Shown here piece after piece: positions 25,629 to 35,583 of a DNA stretch of 64,000 nt. The notes under the pieces were generated by a model. That model did no database searches. It saw nothing but the letters and a program-made list of their open reading frames with translations, and was not told the origin of the DNA. How positions within the stretch are numbered: position 1 is the first letter of the stretch; every line of letters begins with the position of its first letter. The stretch lies in the NCBI RefSeq assembly GCF_000011005.1, contig NC_013665.1:1713501-1777500 (forward strand). The letters run 5' to 3'. Source of the stretch: Methanocella paludicola SANAE. GTDB taxonomy: Archaea; Halobacteriota; Methanocellia; Methanocellales; Methanocellaceae. The position numbers were made by a program, and so were the translations under genes.

Positions 25629-26125
25629 GTTCGGTCGGTATCACGAACATCTCCAAAGGAAATAAACCACGAATTTTTCTTTTTAGATTTTTCTCACGAA
25701 GCCTCGAATGCTCTAGAACACCGTCAATGCCCGAACTCTCAAACACTCTGGGCAGTGCTCTAAGTCTCTAACGCGCTAACCCGAAAAGAAGGCTCTAAAG
25801 CTCGAATACACGTTCGAAACGCTAAACGATGGAGCACTAACACTCTAAGAGTCCGGTCATTCCCCAGAATTTTTGGGTGTTTGTGGCATTGGCGATTTAG
25901 CCGAGCTTTGGAGGGTTAGTGCTATGTCGTTTAGCGTTTCAAACGTGCATTCGAGCTTTAGAGCCTTCTTTTTGGGTTTGAGGCTTCGGGCGTTCGTGCA
26001 ATGCCCCGAGTATTAGAGAGTTCGGGCATTGACGGTGAGTTCGAGGCTTAGGGGTTTCGTGAGTAAAATCTAAAAGAAAAATTCGTGGTTTAATTCCTTT
26101 GGAGAGGTTCGAGATACCGACCGAA
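25629..26125. repeat. Long imperfect inverted repeat (LIR-3)
   Basis: Outer arms GTTCGGTCGGTATC (25629-25642) and GATACCGACCGAAC (26112-26125) are perfect complements, followed by near-complementary blocks: CTCCAAAGGAAATAAACCAC vs GTGGTTTAATTCCTTTGGAG, GCTCGAATACACGTTCGAAA vs its complement near 25950, and CACTAACACTCTAA in the centre. Arms of about 240 bp each with only scattered mismatches. Fills the 690-bp gap before eIF5A; no gene seen in it. Confidence 0.85.
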
Positions 26126-26317
26126 CTGATTTGCTAAGAGCCGCTGATAACGGCCCTGGGGGACCAGGCGGCACGAGGCCAGGCGGGATTAAGTATTTAT
26201 AAGGGTTGGGGAGTATAGTAGCTCAAGTTTGGCTTTGTGAAAATGAAATAAACACGCGCAGAGCCCTTAATATTCATGATGCGTTAACGAACGCTCGCTT
26301 AAGCGGAGGATAACACA

Positions 26318-26704
26318 ATGAAGCAGCAAACTGAGATCAAGACCCTCAAGGAGGGCAAGTTCGTGATCATAGACGATGAGCCGTGCACCATCGTATCCGT
26401 GCAGCACTCGAAGCCCGGAAAGCACGGCGCCGCCAAGGCCAGGATCGACGCCATCGGCCTGTTCGACGGCCAGAAGCGGTCCATCGTCAACCCGGTGGAC
26501 GCCAAGGTATACGTCCCCATCGTTGAGAGAAAGAGCGCCCAGGTACTGTCCATCGCGGGCAGCACGGCCCAGCTCATGGATTCCTCGGACTACTCGACCT
26601 TCGAGCTCACCATCCCGGATGAGCTGAAGGACAAGGTCAAGCAGGGCGAAGAGATCTCCTACATCGCTGCCATGGGCAAGATGAAGATCCAGATGAGAGG
26701 GTGA
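26318..26704 (+). CDS. eif5A: Translation initiation factor 5A (aIF5A)
   Basis: The 128-residue factor relieves ribosome stalling at proline-rich stretches. The modification loop SKPGKHGAAK places Lys35 as the hypusine/deoxyhypusine site, and the C-terminal OB domain (VDAKVYVPIVERKSAQVLSI) follows. A TATA box (TATTTATAAG near 26193-26202) lies well upstream and an SD (GCGGAGGATAAC) precedes the ATG. The next gene is agmatinase, 80 bp downstream, which makes a precursor of the modification. Confidence 0.95.
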   Translation: MKQQTEIKTLKEGKFVIIDDEPCTIVSVQHSKPGKHGAAKARIDAIGLFDGQKRSIVNPVDAKVYVPIVERKSAQVLSIAGSTAQLMDSSDYSTFELTIPDELKDKVKQGEEISYIAAMGKMKIQMRG

Positions 26705-26782
26705 ACCTCAAAAGAGAGGGGGAACCTCCGGATCGAGGTTAAAGCCCTTCTCATTATGCTTTTTGGAGGCTTGTTTTTGAAC

Positions 26783-27643
26783 ATGAATCTTTTCGCCGAC
26801 GCCTGTAGCTCTTTTGAAGAGGCGGAATTTGTCCTGTACGGTGTCCCTTTCGACGCTACGTCATCCTACCGTAAAGGCTCCAAGTGGGCGCCGCTGGAGA
26901 TGAGGAAGGCCTCGTATAATTTTGAGACTTATAACGGGGATCTGGACGTCGACCTGGCGGACGTGCCCATCCACGACATGGGCGACTGCGACGTATGCTG
27001 TGCCGTAGATGATACTCTTAATGAGGTCTACGACGTGGCCTCGTCCATCGTCAAGGCGAAAAAGATCCCCATCATGATGGGCGGAGAGCACTCGCTCACA
27101 TATCCCTGCGTCAAGGCATATAAAGAAAAGATAGGATTTGTCGTCATGGACGCGCATTATGACCTGCGGGAAGAGTACGAGGGCGTCCGGAACAGCCATG
27201 CCTGCGTCTCCCGGCACATTATCGATGACATCACCGACAAGTACGTGTCCATCGGGATCCGCAGCGGGCCGAAGGAAGAGTACGAGTATGTCAAAAAGAA
27301 CAAAAAGATCCGCTCGTACACGGCTAACGATGTCGACGGGATGGGCATTGACAGAATATTGAACGAAACCGAGACGTACCTCAAGGACTGCGACAGGATC
27401 TACCTCTCGCTCGACATGGATGCCATCGACCCTGCCTATGCGCCGGGGCTGGGCACGCCCGAGCCGTTCGGCATGACCCCGCGGCAGGTAAGGTCGGTCA
27501 TACGCCGCCTGGCACCGAAGACCGTGGGCTTCGACGTCGTCGAGATCTCGCCCGAGTACGACCAGGGCATCACTGCCCAGCTGGGGGCCAAGCTCATCCG
27601 GGACTTCATCGCCGCTAAATGGAAGTCCATGCAAAAAATATAA
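26783..27643 (+). CDS. speB: Agmatinase
   Basis: Hydrolyses agmatine to putrescine and urea. Manganese ligands are visible in GGEHSLTYP, DAHYDLREEY (DAHxD) and SLDMDAIDPAYAPG (DxD), typical of the ureohydrolase family; NSHACVSRH supplies another conserved His. I use ATG 26783 (MNLFADA), as the ORF upstream lacks family features. Putrescine feeds spermidine, the source of the aminobutyl group in hypusine, so location just after eIF5A makes functional sense. Confidence 0.92.
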   Translation: MNLFADACSSFEEAEFVLYGVPFDATSSYRKGSKWAPLEMRKASYNFETYNGDLDVDLADVPIHDMGDCDVCCAVDDTLNEVYDVASSIVKAKKIPIMMGGEHSLTYPCVKAYKEKIGFVVMDAHYDLREEYEGVRNSHACVSRHIIDDITDKYVSIGIRSGPKEEYEYVKKNKKIRSYTANDVDGMGIDRILNETETYLKDCDRIYLSLDMDAIDPAYAPGLGTPEPFGMTPRQVRSVIRRLAPKTVGFDVVEISPEYDQGITAQLGAKLIRDFIAAKWKSMQKI

Positions 27644-27652
27644 GCGGCCTTT

Positions 27653-27943
27653 TTATTTCTTTTCCTCGGATTCCTTACCCTCTTCGATGAGCTTCTTGAC
27701 CTTCTGTCCGCCCTTGTGCCCGATCTCCTCGTAGAACTCCTTGCCGCGGGTCCCGGCGACCTTCTCGCCGCCCTTGTGGCCGATCTCCTGGTAGAACTCG
27801 TGGCCGTGGGTCTCTGCGGTCTTCTCGCCGCCCTTGTGCCCGATCTCCTCGTAGAACTCTTTTCCGTGGGTCCCGGCGACTTTCTCGCCGCCTTTCTGGC
27901 CGGCCTCCCGTACGGTCATTCCCTTCTTCTTTTCCTCTGCCAT
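27653..27943 (-). CDS. KGG-repeat stress protein (Em/LEA group 1-like)
   Basis: The 96-residue hydrophilic protein holds repeats of about 20 residues built on GKEFYEEIGHKGGEKVAGTH, with four KGG motifs (QKGGEK, HKGGEK, HKGGEK, HKGGQK). This is the bacterial GsiB/plant Em-type KGG domain associated with desiccation or general stress tolerance. The repeats are also visible in DNA. Converges on agmatinase with 10 bp between stops. Confidence 0.85.
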   Translation of the reverse strand: MAEEKKKGMTVREAGQKGGEKVAGTHGKEFYEEIGHKGGEKTAETHGHEFYQEIGHKGGEKVAGTRGKEFYEEIGHKGGQKVKKLIEEGKESEEKK

Positions 27944-28193
27944 TACATCACCCGTCCAGAACCTTTCATCGCGATTGCATTAATGTAACGTGCGGAAAAT
28001 TTACAAAACAGCAGGCCGTACGGTTTTATCGGCAGTCATCTTCCCGGCTGGCCCGGGGGATATCCAAGTGGCCATGCAAGCCGTTTTAGTATAAATTCAT
28101 ATATTAGTATATTAAGACAAAATAGATCAGATTACTTCATGTGAGTTCTGGCAATGAGGCTAAACTCGATAAGGCTACGCATGCTGGCGGTCA

Positions 28194-28412
28194 TTGTGGC
28201 ATAGCCCGGGCATACCGGACGATATCAAAGCCCGCATATTCGACCGCATGATCCGGGGCGAGACAAAGGCGAAGGGCACCGGCCTCGGCCTATACCTTGT
28301 GAAGACGCTGGTGAGATCGTTCAACGGAAAGGTCTGGGTAGAGAACCGGGTCGCGGGAGACCATACGAAAGGGAGCCGGTTCATTGTGCGGCTTCCCGCC
28401 ATTAAAAATTAG
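28194..28412 (+). pseudogene. Truncated histidine kinase, ATPase C-terminal half
   Basis: The 72-codon fragment starts mid-domain at PGIPDDIKARIFDRMIRGE, keeps the G2 box GTGLGLYLVKTLV and ends AGDHTKGSRFIVRLPA followed by a stop. The His box, N box and the start of the G1 box (DNG) are missing, and there is no plausible start codon context. It closely matches the intact kinase at 40965-42572. A deletion remnant. Confidence 0.72.
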
Positions 28413-28546
28413 TACCATGGGCGATATTTGCTTCGACGTAGCCAAAAATTATATAAGCAGGCTCACATATTGTAGGTACGTCTTCGCCACAGACATTAAT
28501 TAACTCATACACATCAAACCGTAACAATGATCCAAGAGGGTAATAA

Positions 28547-29005
28547 ATGGCTAAAATGCATACAAGAAGGAAGGGAAGGGCAAGGTCCGTAAGGCCCATA
28601 AGGAAGACCCCACCCACCTGGTTAACGATCAAGAAGGACGAAGTAGAAAAGCTCGTGCTCAGCCTCAACGCTCAGAACGTCCCCCAGGCCCAGATCGGCC
28701 TCGTCTTAAGGGACAAGTACGGCGTTCCCGACATCACGCAGGTCACCGGAAGGAAGGTCCAGAAGATCCTGAAGGAGAACAACGCGGCGCCCAAGGTGCC
28801 CGAAGACCTGACGAACCTCATCAAGAAGGCCATCGGCTTACACAAGCACCTCGACGTCAACGCGCACGACCTCCACAACAAGAGGGCCCTGCAGCTGACC
28901 GAGTCCAAGATCCGCAGGCTTTTAAAGTACTACCACGCGAGCGGCGTCCTGCCCCAGGACTGGGTTTACACGCCCAGCACGGCCGAGATCCTTATCTCCA
29001 GATAA
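28547..29005 (+). CDS. rps15: 30S ribosomal protein S15
   Basis: The 152-residue protein is the archaeal S15 (eukaryotic S13e type), with [20 protein letters not shown] at the start (archaeal N-terminal extension) and the rRNA-binding core including [27 protein letters not shown] before the ATG; TATA-like TTATATAAGC near 28449. First gene of the rps15-recJ-pcc1 cluster widespread in archaea. Confidence 0.96.
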   Translation: MAKMHTRRKGRARSVRPIRKTPPTWLTIKKDEVEKLVLSLNAQNVPQAQIGLVLRDKYGVPDITQVTGRKVQKILKENNAAPKVPEDLTNLIKKAIGLHKHLDVNAHDLHNKRALQLTESKIRRLLKYYHASGVLPQDWVYTPSTAEILISR

Positions 29006-29034
29006 GCATCTCAACGGCCCCGGGTGGCTTCGTT

Positions 29035-30342
29035 ATGAGCGACATGTCGAAGCTGGACGAACTCTCGAGCCTCACAAGGCCCGCGGTTAACAAGATCAAG
29101 GCGCAGCAGTTCGTCCGGGTCGTGTCACACCACGACGCGGACGGCATCACTGCATGCGGCATCATCTGCCACATGCTGCAGCGCCTTAATATTCCTTTTC
29201 AAGCGACCATTGTCAGTAACCTTGACCATTCTATCGAAAAACTGATCGAGCCCGGCGAGTTCGTCATCTTTTGCGACATGGGCTCCGGCCAGCCGGACAT
29301 TGTTAATAAGTACCAGGCGGTCATCCTGGACCACCACATGGTCCTGGACGGTCAAAAGCAGATACATGTGAACCCCCACCTCATCGGCATCGACGGAGGC
29401 TCCGAGGTATCAGGCTCCGGCGTCGCCTATTCGCTTGCCCGCATGATGGGCAAGAACGCCGACCTGGCAGGCCTCGCCATTTCCGGCGCCATCGGCGACA
29501 AGCAGAAGATGGTCAGCGTCAACAAGGATATTCTTAATGAGGGCGTCAACTCGGGCGCCATTACTGTCCAGAAAGGGCTAAAGCTCGGCAAGGGCCCCCT
29601 GGAAAAGGTGCTCTCCTGCTCCACGGACCCGTACTTCGACTTTTCCGGGCGCCCCGAAGAGGCAAAAAAGTTCATCGATGAGCTCGGGCTCAAGGGCAGC
29701 ATCGAATCGCTGTCCCCTGAAGAGCTCAAGAGGCTATCCAGCGCCCTGACCCTGAAGCTCCTGAAAAAGTCCCCGCCCGACACGATCGATTCGCTTCTGG
29801 GCGACACGTACATCCTTAACGACGAATTGATCAAGGACGTTTACGATTTTTCTAACACCGTCAATTCCTGCGGCAAGCTTGGCGTCCCCGGCCTGGGGCT
29901 GTCAGTCTGCCTGCGCTACCGGCCTTCGGTCGAGGAGGCCGAGCACAGGCGCTTCGACTACTCTGAGCAGATATTAAAGGCGCTTCACGACGCCATATCA
30001 AGCGTGCAGGAATGCGGGTCCTTAAGGTATCTGGATATTTGCTGCTCTGACGTCACGGGCGCGATCGCATCGACGATAATACGGTACGTGATGCCGGACA
30101 AGCCCATCATCGTCCTTAACACCGAGGACGGCAACGTAAAAATTTCTGCCCGCGGCACGGCCGACCTCATCGGCAGGGGCCTCGACCTGTCCGTGGCAAT
30201 AAGAGAGAGCGCTAAGCAGGCCGGCGGCAGCGGCGGAGGGCATAAGATCGCCTCCGGCGGCATGATCCCCCGCGGCACCGAGAAAACGTTCCTGGCCTCC
30301 GCGGACGCCATTATAGGGAGGCAGTTGAATGGTAGCTTGTAA
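29035..30342 (+). CDS. DHH-family RecJ-like single-strand exonuclease
   Basis: The 435-residue protein has the DHH phosphoesterase motifs HHDADGITACGI (about residues 34-45), CDMGSG, and VILDHHMV (about 95-102), and a DHHA1-type C-terminal GGSGGGHKIASGGMIP (about 395-410). It is the archaeal RecJ/GAN family that associates with GINS and the replisome and degrades ssDNA or RNA primers. Overlaps pcc1 by 14 nt and follows rps15, as in other archaeal genomes. Confidence 0.9.
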   Translation: MSDMSKLDELSSLTRPAVNKIKAQQFVRVVSHHDADGITACGIICHMLQRLNIPFQATIVSNLDHSIEKLIEPGEFVIFCDMGSGQPDIVNKYQAVILDHHMVLDGQKQIHVNPHLIGIDGGSEVSGSGVAYSLARMMGKNADLAGLAISGAIGDKQKMVSVNKDILNEGVNSGAITVQKGLKLGKGPLEKVLSCSTDPYFDFSGRPEEAKKFIDELGLKGSIESLSPEELKRLSSALTLKLLKKSPPDTIDSLLGDTYILNDELIKDVYDFSNTVNSCGKLGVPGLGLSVCLRYRPSVEEAEHRRFDYSEQILKALHDAISSVQECGSLRYLDICCSDVTGAIASTIIRYVMPDKPIIVLNTEDGNVKISARGTADLIGRGLDLSVAIRESAKQAGGSGGGHKIASGGMIPRGTEKTFLASADAIIGRQLNGSL

Positions 30343-30571
30343 GGCCCGCCTGTCCATCGAGTCCTGCGATGCCAGGTCGCTGGCAAAGTCTATTTGCGCC
30401 GATAATATCTCGTACGTGAAGACCCGCTATGAGGGCGGCTTCGTGGTGACCGATGTCGAAGTGGATAGCGTCGGCTCGATGCTCGTCACGCTGGACGATA
30501 TCCTGGTTAACCTTAAGGTGGCCAACGACGTCCTGTGCGGGCGCAACGCCGACGAGGACTTAAAAGAGTAG
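30329..30571 (+). CDS. pcc1: KEOPS complex subunit Pcc1
   Basis: The 80-residue product has the Pcc1 signature: ARLSIESCDARSLAKSICADN and MLVTLDDILVNLKVANDVL. Pcc1 dimerises and binds Kae1 in the KEOPS complex that makes tRNA t6A. The overlap with the RecJ-like gene and the rps15 context support identity; the S3Ae gene often found next is absent here. Confidence 0.85.
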   Translation: MVACKARLSIESCDARSLAKSICADNISYVKTRYEGGFVVTDVEVDSVGSMLVTLDDILVNLKVANDVLCGRNADEDLKE

Positions 30572-30692
30572 CACTATTTTTCAAAAATTTGGATAAAAAC
30601 GGCTGATTCTCCAGTTGAAGCCGGGGGAATATATAAACTGCACTGCCGCGGTACCGAAAACTCTTTAAGTTCCTCAAGCGGCTTATTCTGCC

Positions 30693-31070
30693 ATGAACAA
30701 TAGATTCGCCCCGGGTGAAGAGATTTGGGGCTTAGAGGCAAGCCTTGACATTCATGGCTGTAACGGTAAGATCGACAATGCGGATGCGGTTAAAATTTAT
30801 GTAGCCGAGCTCTGCGAGCTTATAAAGATGAAGCGGTACGGGCCCTGCCTGGTCGAGCGCTTTGGCGCCCCCGGCACTGACCTCGAAGGCCTCTCGATGT
30901 TCCAGTTTATCGAGACGTCCTGTATCAGCGGCCATTTCTCTCCCTCGACTAAGAGCGCCTACATAAACGTTTTCAGCTGCGCCGACTACGACCCCGAGGT
31001 CGTCAGGAAGTTCACAGAGAAATACTTTGGTGCCCACGATACGAAGATGCTGGTGAACCCCCGCAAATAA
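30693..31070 (+). CDS. S-adenosylmethionine decarboxylase family protein (pyruvoyl enzyme)
   Basis: The 125-residue protein is of the class I prokaryotic AdoMetDC fold. Aligning the cleavage region, IETSCISGHF gives Ser76 as predicted pyruvoyl serine, His81 at +5 and Cys96 (VFSC) at +20, the same spacing as Ser63, His68 and Cys83 of the Thermotoga enzyme. The usual ESH cleavage sequence is TSC here, so the Glu before the serine and the following His are replaced. Some AdoMetDC homologues have been shown to be arginine or ornithine decarboxylases; this one could be either type. Nearby agmatinase and eIF5A would fit a role in agmatine or spermidine synthesis. Confidence 0.78.
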   Translation: MNNRFAPGEEIWGLEASLDIHGCNGKIDNADAVKIYVAELCELIKMKRYGPCLVERFGAPGTDLEGLSMFQFIETSCISGHFSPSTKSAYINVFSCADYDPEVVRKFTEKYFGAHDTKMLVNPRK

Positions 31071-31284
31071 GCGGGCCAACAATTTATTATTCTCTTTTCT
31101 GTCGTTAGCGTTAGCTTTTTATGCCGCTCTAAGCCGAATAAGCGATCCCGAAGACTTTTTAAGCACAAAGCCACTCGTAGCGTGCCGGAAGCTACTCAAA
31201 GATTATAATAAACTATAGCTATCTCCATTTTTTTAATGTTTGTTTTCCTTCGTGTAATATATGCCTGCTTAGATATCGTTTTCT

Positions 31285-31575
31285 CACCACAAAGTCACAA
31301 TGGCACAAAGGCTCACGGAGTTTATTTTAAATGTAAGTCACAAAGTTCACAAAGCCCGGTTCATTGGGTTATAAGGCACAAAGGGGACAATGGCACAATG
31401 GAATGAACATGCGAACACTTTTTGCCATCGTGCTATTGTCCCCTTTGTGCCTTATATATTCAAAAAGCATGCTCTGTGGGCTTAGTGACTTACATTTAAA
31501 AGAAAGCTTTGTGAAACTCTGTGACGTTGTGCCTTTGTGGTTCAAAACTGAGGGGAATGCACGTGAGTCGCACAC
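31285..31575. repeat. Long imperfect inverted repeat (LIR-4)
   Basis: Lies between convergent genes. Outer arms ACCACAAAGTCACAATGGCA and the complement around 31520-31540; middle arms TAAATGTAAGTCAC vs GTGACTTACATTTA; inner arms ATAAGGCACAAAGGGGACAA (31369 onward) against the complement ending about 31458. Words of CACAAAG type recur. ACGTGAGTCGCA at 31561-31572 also closes LIR-1. The rest of the gap 31071-31284 shows no gene. Confidence 0.82.
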
Positions 31576-31690
31576 ATTGAACAAGAAAATAGAATTAAAA
31601 ATATGGAGAAGAATTAAAAAATGCTTAGTGACGCTTTCAGACAGCTTTGAGAACTTTGAGCTGAAAACGTCTTCGTATAACTTATACTTT

Positions 31691-33001
<1,311 letters not shown>

Positions 33002-33110
33002 TTATCGGTAAATGGTGAAAGAAAAAAATTAAGGTGCCACCCGCCTTTCCCCGTTGATGGCCCGCCAGCGATAAAGACAAAAGCAATGACGCAGAATAAT
33101 ATTGGTCATT

Positions 33111-33830
33111 ATGCCAGTAAAAGCCATCAAGATCATAAAGCAGGGCAACTTAAGCTGGGAAGCGTTCGAGGAGCCGGAGATCCACATCATGGCCATGAAG
33201 CGCCTTACGGGGACAGGGGGCGGCTCCACGGTCACATACATCGAGTCGGACGCTAAAATACTGGTCGACACCGGTTTCGAATACGAGAGCGACCGCAGCG
33301 CTGAGAACGTGAAGCGTAATAAGAAAAACCTCGTCCACGCGCTCAAGGATATGGACCTGAAGCCTTCCGACATCGACATCGTTTTCATCACTCACTGGCA
33401 CTACGACCACTTCGGTAACCTGGGCGCCTTTAAGAAAAGCCGTATCCTGGCGAGCAAGCCGCTGGAGGGCTTTAAAGTGGAGGCCGTAAAGGATGGTGAG
33501 GCTATCGCCGACGGAGTCCAGGTCGTATACACGCCCGGCCATACGGCAGAGCACGCGTCGCTGCTCCTTAAGACCGAAAAGCTCCGGTATAGTATGCGCA
33601 ACGAGCGCGGCGGAGGCTCCATCATGGGCATAGGCAGCGTCGAGGTCGCCGTGGCGGGCGATGCCATAATAGCGCCCTCCTACTACATGATGGACCGGCT
33701 ATGGGACCGAAACCCCAATTTCCACTCGACGGAAAAGGGGATCGAGAGCGTCAGAAAGCTGGAGGAGAAAGCCGACTATATCATCCCCGGCCACGGCGGC
33801 ATCTTTAAGAACGTAAAAAAGGCTTCATAA
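33111..33830 (+). CDS. Metallo-beta-lactamase fold hydrolase
   Basis: The 239-residue protein has all core metal ligands: ITHWHYDHFGNL (HxHxDH), TPGHTAEHAS, VAGDAIIAP and the terminal IIPGHGG. Family members include glyoxalase II-like and quinolone-signal-like hydrolases; the substrate is unknown. I prefer the ATG at 33111 to the TTG at 33102. It overlaps the convergent phosphodiesterase gene by 6 bp. Confidence 0.86.
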   Translation: MPVKAIKIIKQGNLSWEAFEEPEIHIMAMKRLTGTGGGSTVTYIESDAKILVDTGFEYESDRSAENVKRNKKNLVHALKDMDLKPSDIDIVFITHWHYDHFGNLGAFKKSRILASKPLEGFKVEAVKDGEAIADGVQVVYTPGHTAEHASLLLKTEKLRYSMRNERGGGSIMGIGSVEVAVAGDAIIAPSYYMMDRLWDRNPNFHSTEKGIESVRKLEEKADYIIPGHGGIFKNVKKAS

Positions 33831-35075
33831 TTCCCATGCCAGGAATGGGATCTCCATTTCCTGTTTTGTGAGCCCGCCATGGTGCCCTAAAAAGTCGATC
33901 TCGAACAGGCCTTTCTCGTACCACCAGACGCAGTGGCCGTCGAAGGGCAGTATGACGAGGTTGCCAAGCCGCCCCGCCAGCACCGGCGATATGTGCCTGT
34001 CGCCGAAATAGCCGTTCTCGATAAGCTCCTTTATCTTTACGACTGCTGCCCGGTCACTTAGTTTATCCGTAAGCAAATGATAAGCATCGTCGAGGCAGTC
34101 GTCTTTGATGTAGAGGAACATGTCGCGACAGGAGCCGGCTGGAGCCAGATAACGCCCGCTCTTCGACATTTTTATCATATCCTTGATCCCGGGGAACTCA
34201 ACATTCAGGTAGACGCACTTCGCCGGGTCGATAGTGGCCTGCCCGTGGTCGGCGGTCATCAAAAAGAGCACATTATCGACCTTATCCTTGACCCGGTCCC
34301 AGAATAGATGCTCAAGCGCCAGGAAAAACACCTCTGCTTCGGCCATGGCCTCCTTCGAGCCCGGCCCGTATTTGTGGGAGAGCGAATCCACCTTATCAAA
34401 ATAAAAGTAATAATAGGCCTTCGCGGGCTCATCGACCACCGCGCGGGCCAGGTTCACCAGGCCATCGGCCACGGATAAAAAGCCATAGCGCTTTGCCCCG
34501 TCGAAGACGATATCCGTATACTCGGATTCTGCATACTCCGAGTCCTGGAACGAGAAGCACCGGACCCCGTGTTTGATCAGCTCTCGATACAGGCTCTGTT
34601 TCGGGTATATGGCTTCAGGCGTCACGGCTTTATCATCTTTTAAAGAGTCACGCTCACGGATGCACTCGCCATACGAGTAAAGGAGAGGGGAGATGATCTC
34701 TCCCGCCACGGGCTCATAATAGAACCACTCGAAGAGGCCGTGCTGTGCAACACTGACGCCCGTATTGAGAGTAGTGACATTGCAGGCCGTCGTCGACGGG
34801 AACTGCGTGCCCAGTTGCATGAAATTACCCTGCCGGCGAAGCTCTCGAAGAAACGGGCTGCGGCCCATTAGATCCTTAAAATGGTCCAGGCCCAGTCCGT
34901 CTACCACAAAAAGAACGACTTTATCATATTTATTGGAAAGCCCTCCAAGCGCATCGTCGGGCAGCATTTGCGCAGGCGTTTCAGGGGTTAGCGCAGAAAG
35001 TATCGTGCCGGGGATAGACGGGAGACTGTAGGCGCCATAGGATGCGGGATCAACGAGATACGGGGATAGCCTCAT
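33825..35075 (-). CDS. Alkaline phosphatase-superfamily phosphodiesterase/nucleotide pyrophosphatase
   Basis: About 416 residues. The type I phosphodiesterase/NPP pattern is visible: VVLFVVDGLGLDHFKDL (first metal Asp), GTQFPSTTACNVTTLNTG with a likely Thr nucleophile, FYFDKVDSLSHKYGPGS, MTADHGQATID (metal Asp/His), and PFDGHCVWWYEK. Start 35075 (MRLSPYLVDP) is favoured, 35108 possible. Substrate unknown; such proteins also transfer phospholipid-type head groups. Confidence 0.82.
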   Translation of the reverse strand: MRLSPYLVDPASYGAYSLPSIPGTILSALTPETPAQMLPDDALGGLSNKYDKVVLFVVDGLGLDHFKDLMGRSPFLRELRRQGNFMQLGTQFPSTTACNVTTLNTGVSVAQHGLFEWFYYEPVAGEIISPLLYSYGECIRERDSLKDDKAVTPEAIYPKQSLYRELIKHGVRCFSFQDSEYAESEYTDIVFDGAKRYGFLSVADGLVNLARAVVDEPAKAYYYFYFDKVDSLSHKYGPGSKEAMAEAEVFFLALEHLFWDRVKDKVDNVLFLMTADHGQATIDPAKCVYLNVEFPGIKDMIKMSKSGRYLAPAGSCRDMFLYIKDDCLDDAYHLLTDKLSDRAAVVKIKELIENGYFGDRHISPVLAGRLGNLVILPFDGHCVWWYEKGLFEIDFLGHHGGLTKQEMEIPFLAWEL

Positions 35076-35142
35076 GGTGACCTGTATAAAAGGACGTCTC
35101 CGGGGCATATAAGCTGCCCCAAAAAAATCGTGAAAGAAAAGG

Positions 35143-35547
35143 TCAATGAAGCAAATATTTCTTTACGAAGGGCACGACCCAGTCGACCATGTCCATGGAA
35201 AGAAGCTCCTCGACAGTAGCCCATGTAAGCCCTTCGTGCTCCTCGCTGATGGCCGGCGTGCCGCGAGCCTCAACTTCCAGGATGAGCTGAATAGCGTTCA
35301 CGTGCGGCAGCTTCACCTCCGCCGCCCCGATATAGCGCTTGATATGCCCGCTCATGCCCGTCTCTTCCCGGACCTCCCGGACCAGGGCATCGTCGAAACG
35401 CTCGTTCCTGTCGACCTTGCCGCCTGGAAACTCCCACCTGCCGGGATAATTCCTGGACGCCATGGACCGCTTTAAAAGGAGAATGCGCCCGCTCTCATCG
35501 TAAATGACCGCCCGGACGGTCAACCCGTATGGCTTTGCCGACTCCAT
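35143..35547 (-). CDS. NUDIX hydrolase
   Basis: The 134-residue protein contains an intact Nudix box: GGKVDRNERFDDALVREVRE followed by ETGM (residues about 42-65), matching GX5EX7REUXEEXGU. ILLLKRSMASRNYPGRWEFPGG before it is typical of MutT-like pyrophosphohydrolases. It may clean oxidised nucleotides or act on a nucleotide sugar. Single gene. Confidence 0.9.
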   Translation of the reverse strand: MESAKPYGLTVRAVIYDESGRILLLKRSMASRNYPGRWEFPGGKVDRNERFDDALVREVREETGMSGHIKRYIGAAEVKLPHVNAIQLILEVEARGTPAISEEHEGLTWATVEELLSMDMVDWVVPFVKKYLLH

Positions 35548-35583
35548 TCGAATCCCAGTAGCGGCTAATTCGGGCTGATAATA

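Noticed and set aside
25629-26125. CRISPR array in the repeat-rich gap
   Set aside because: The short words are degenerate and arranged as a palindrome, without regular identical repeats and unique spacers.
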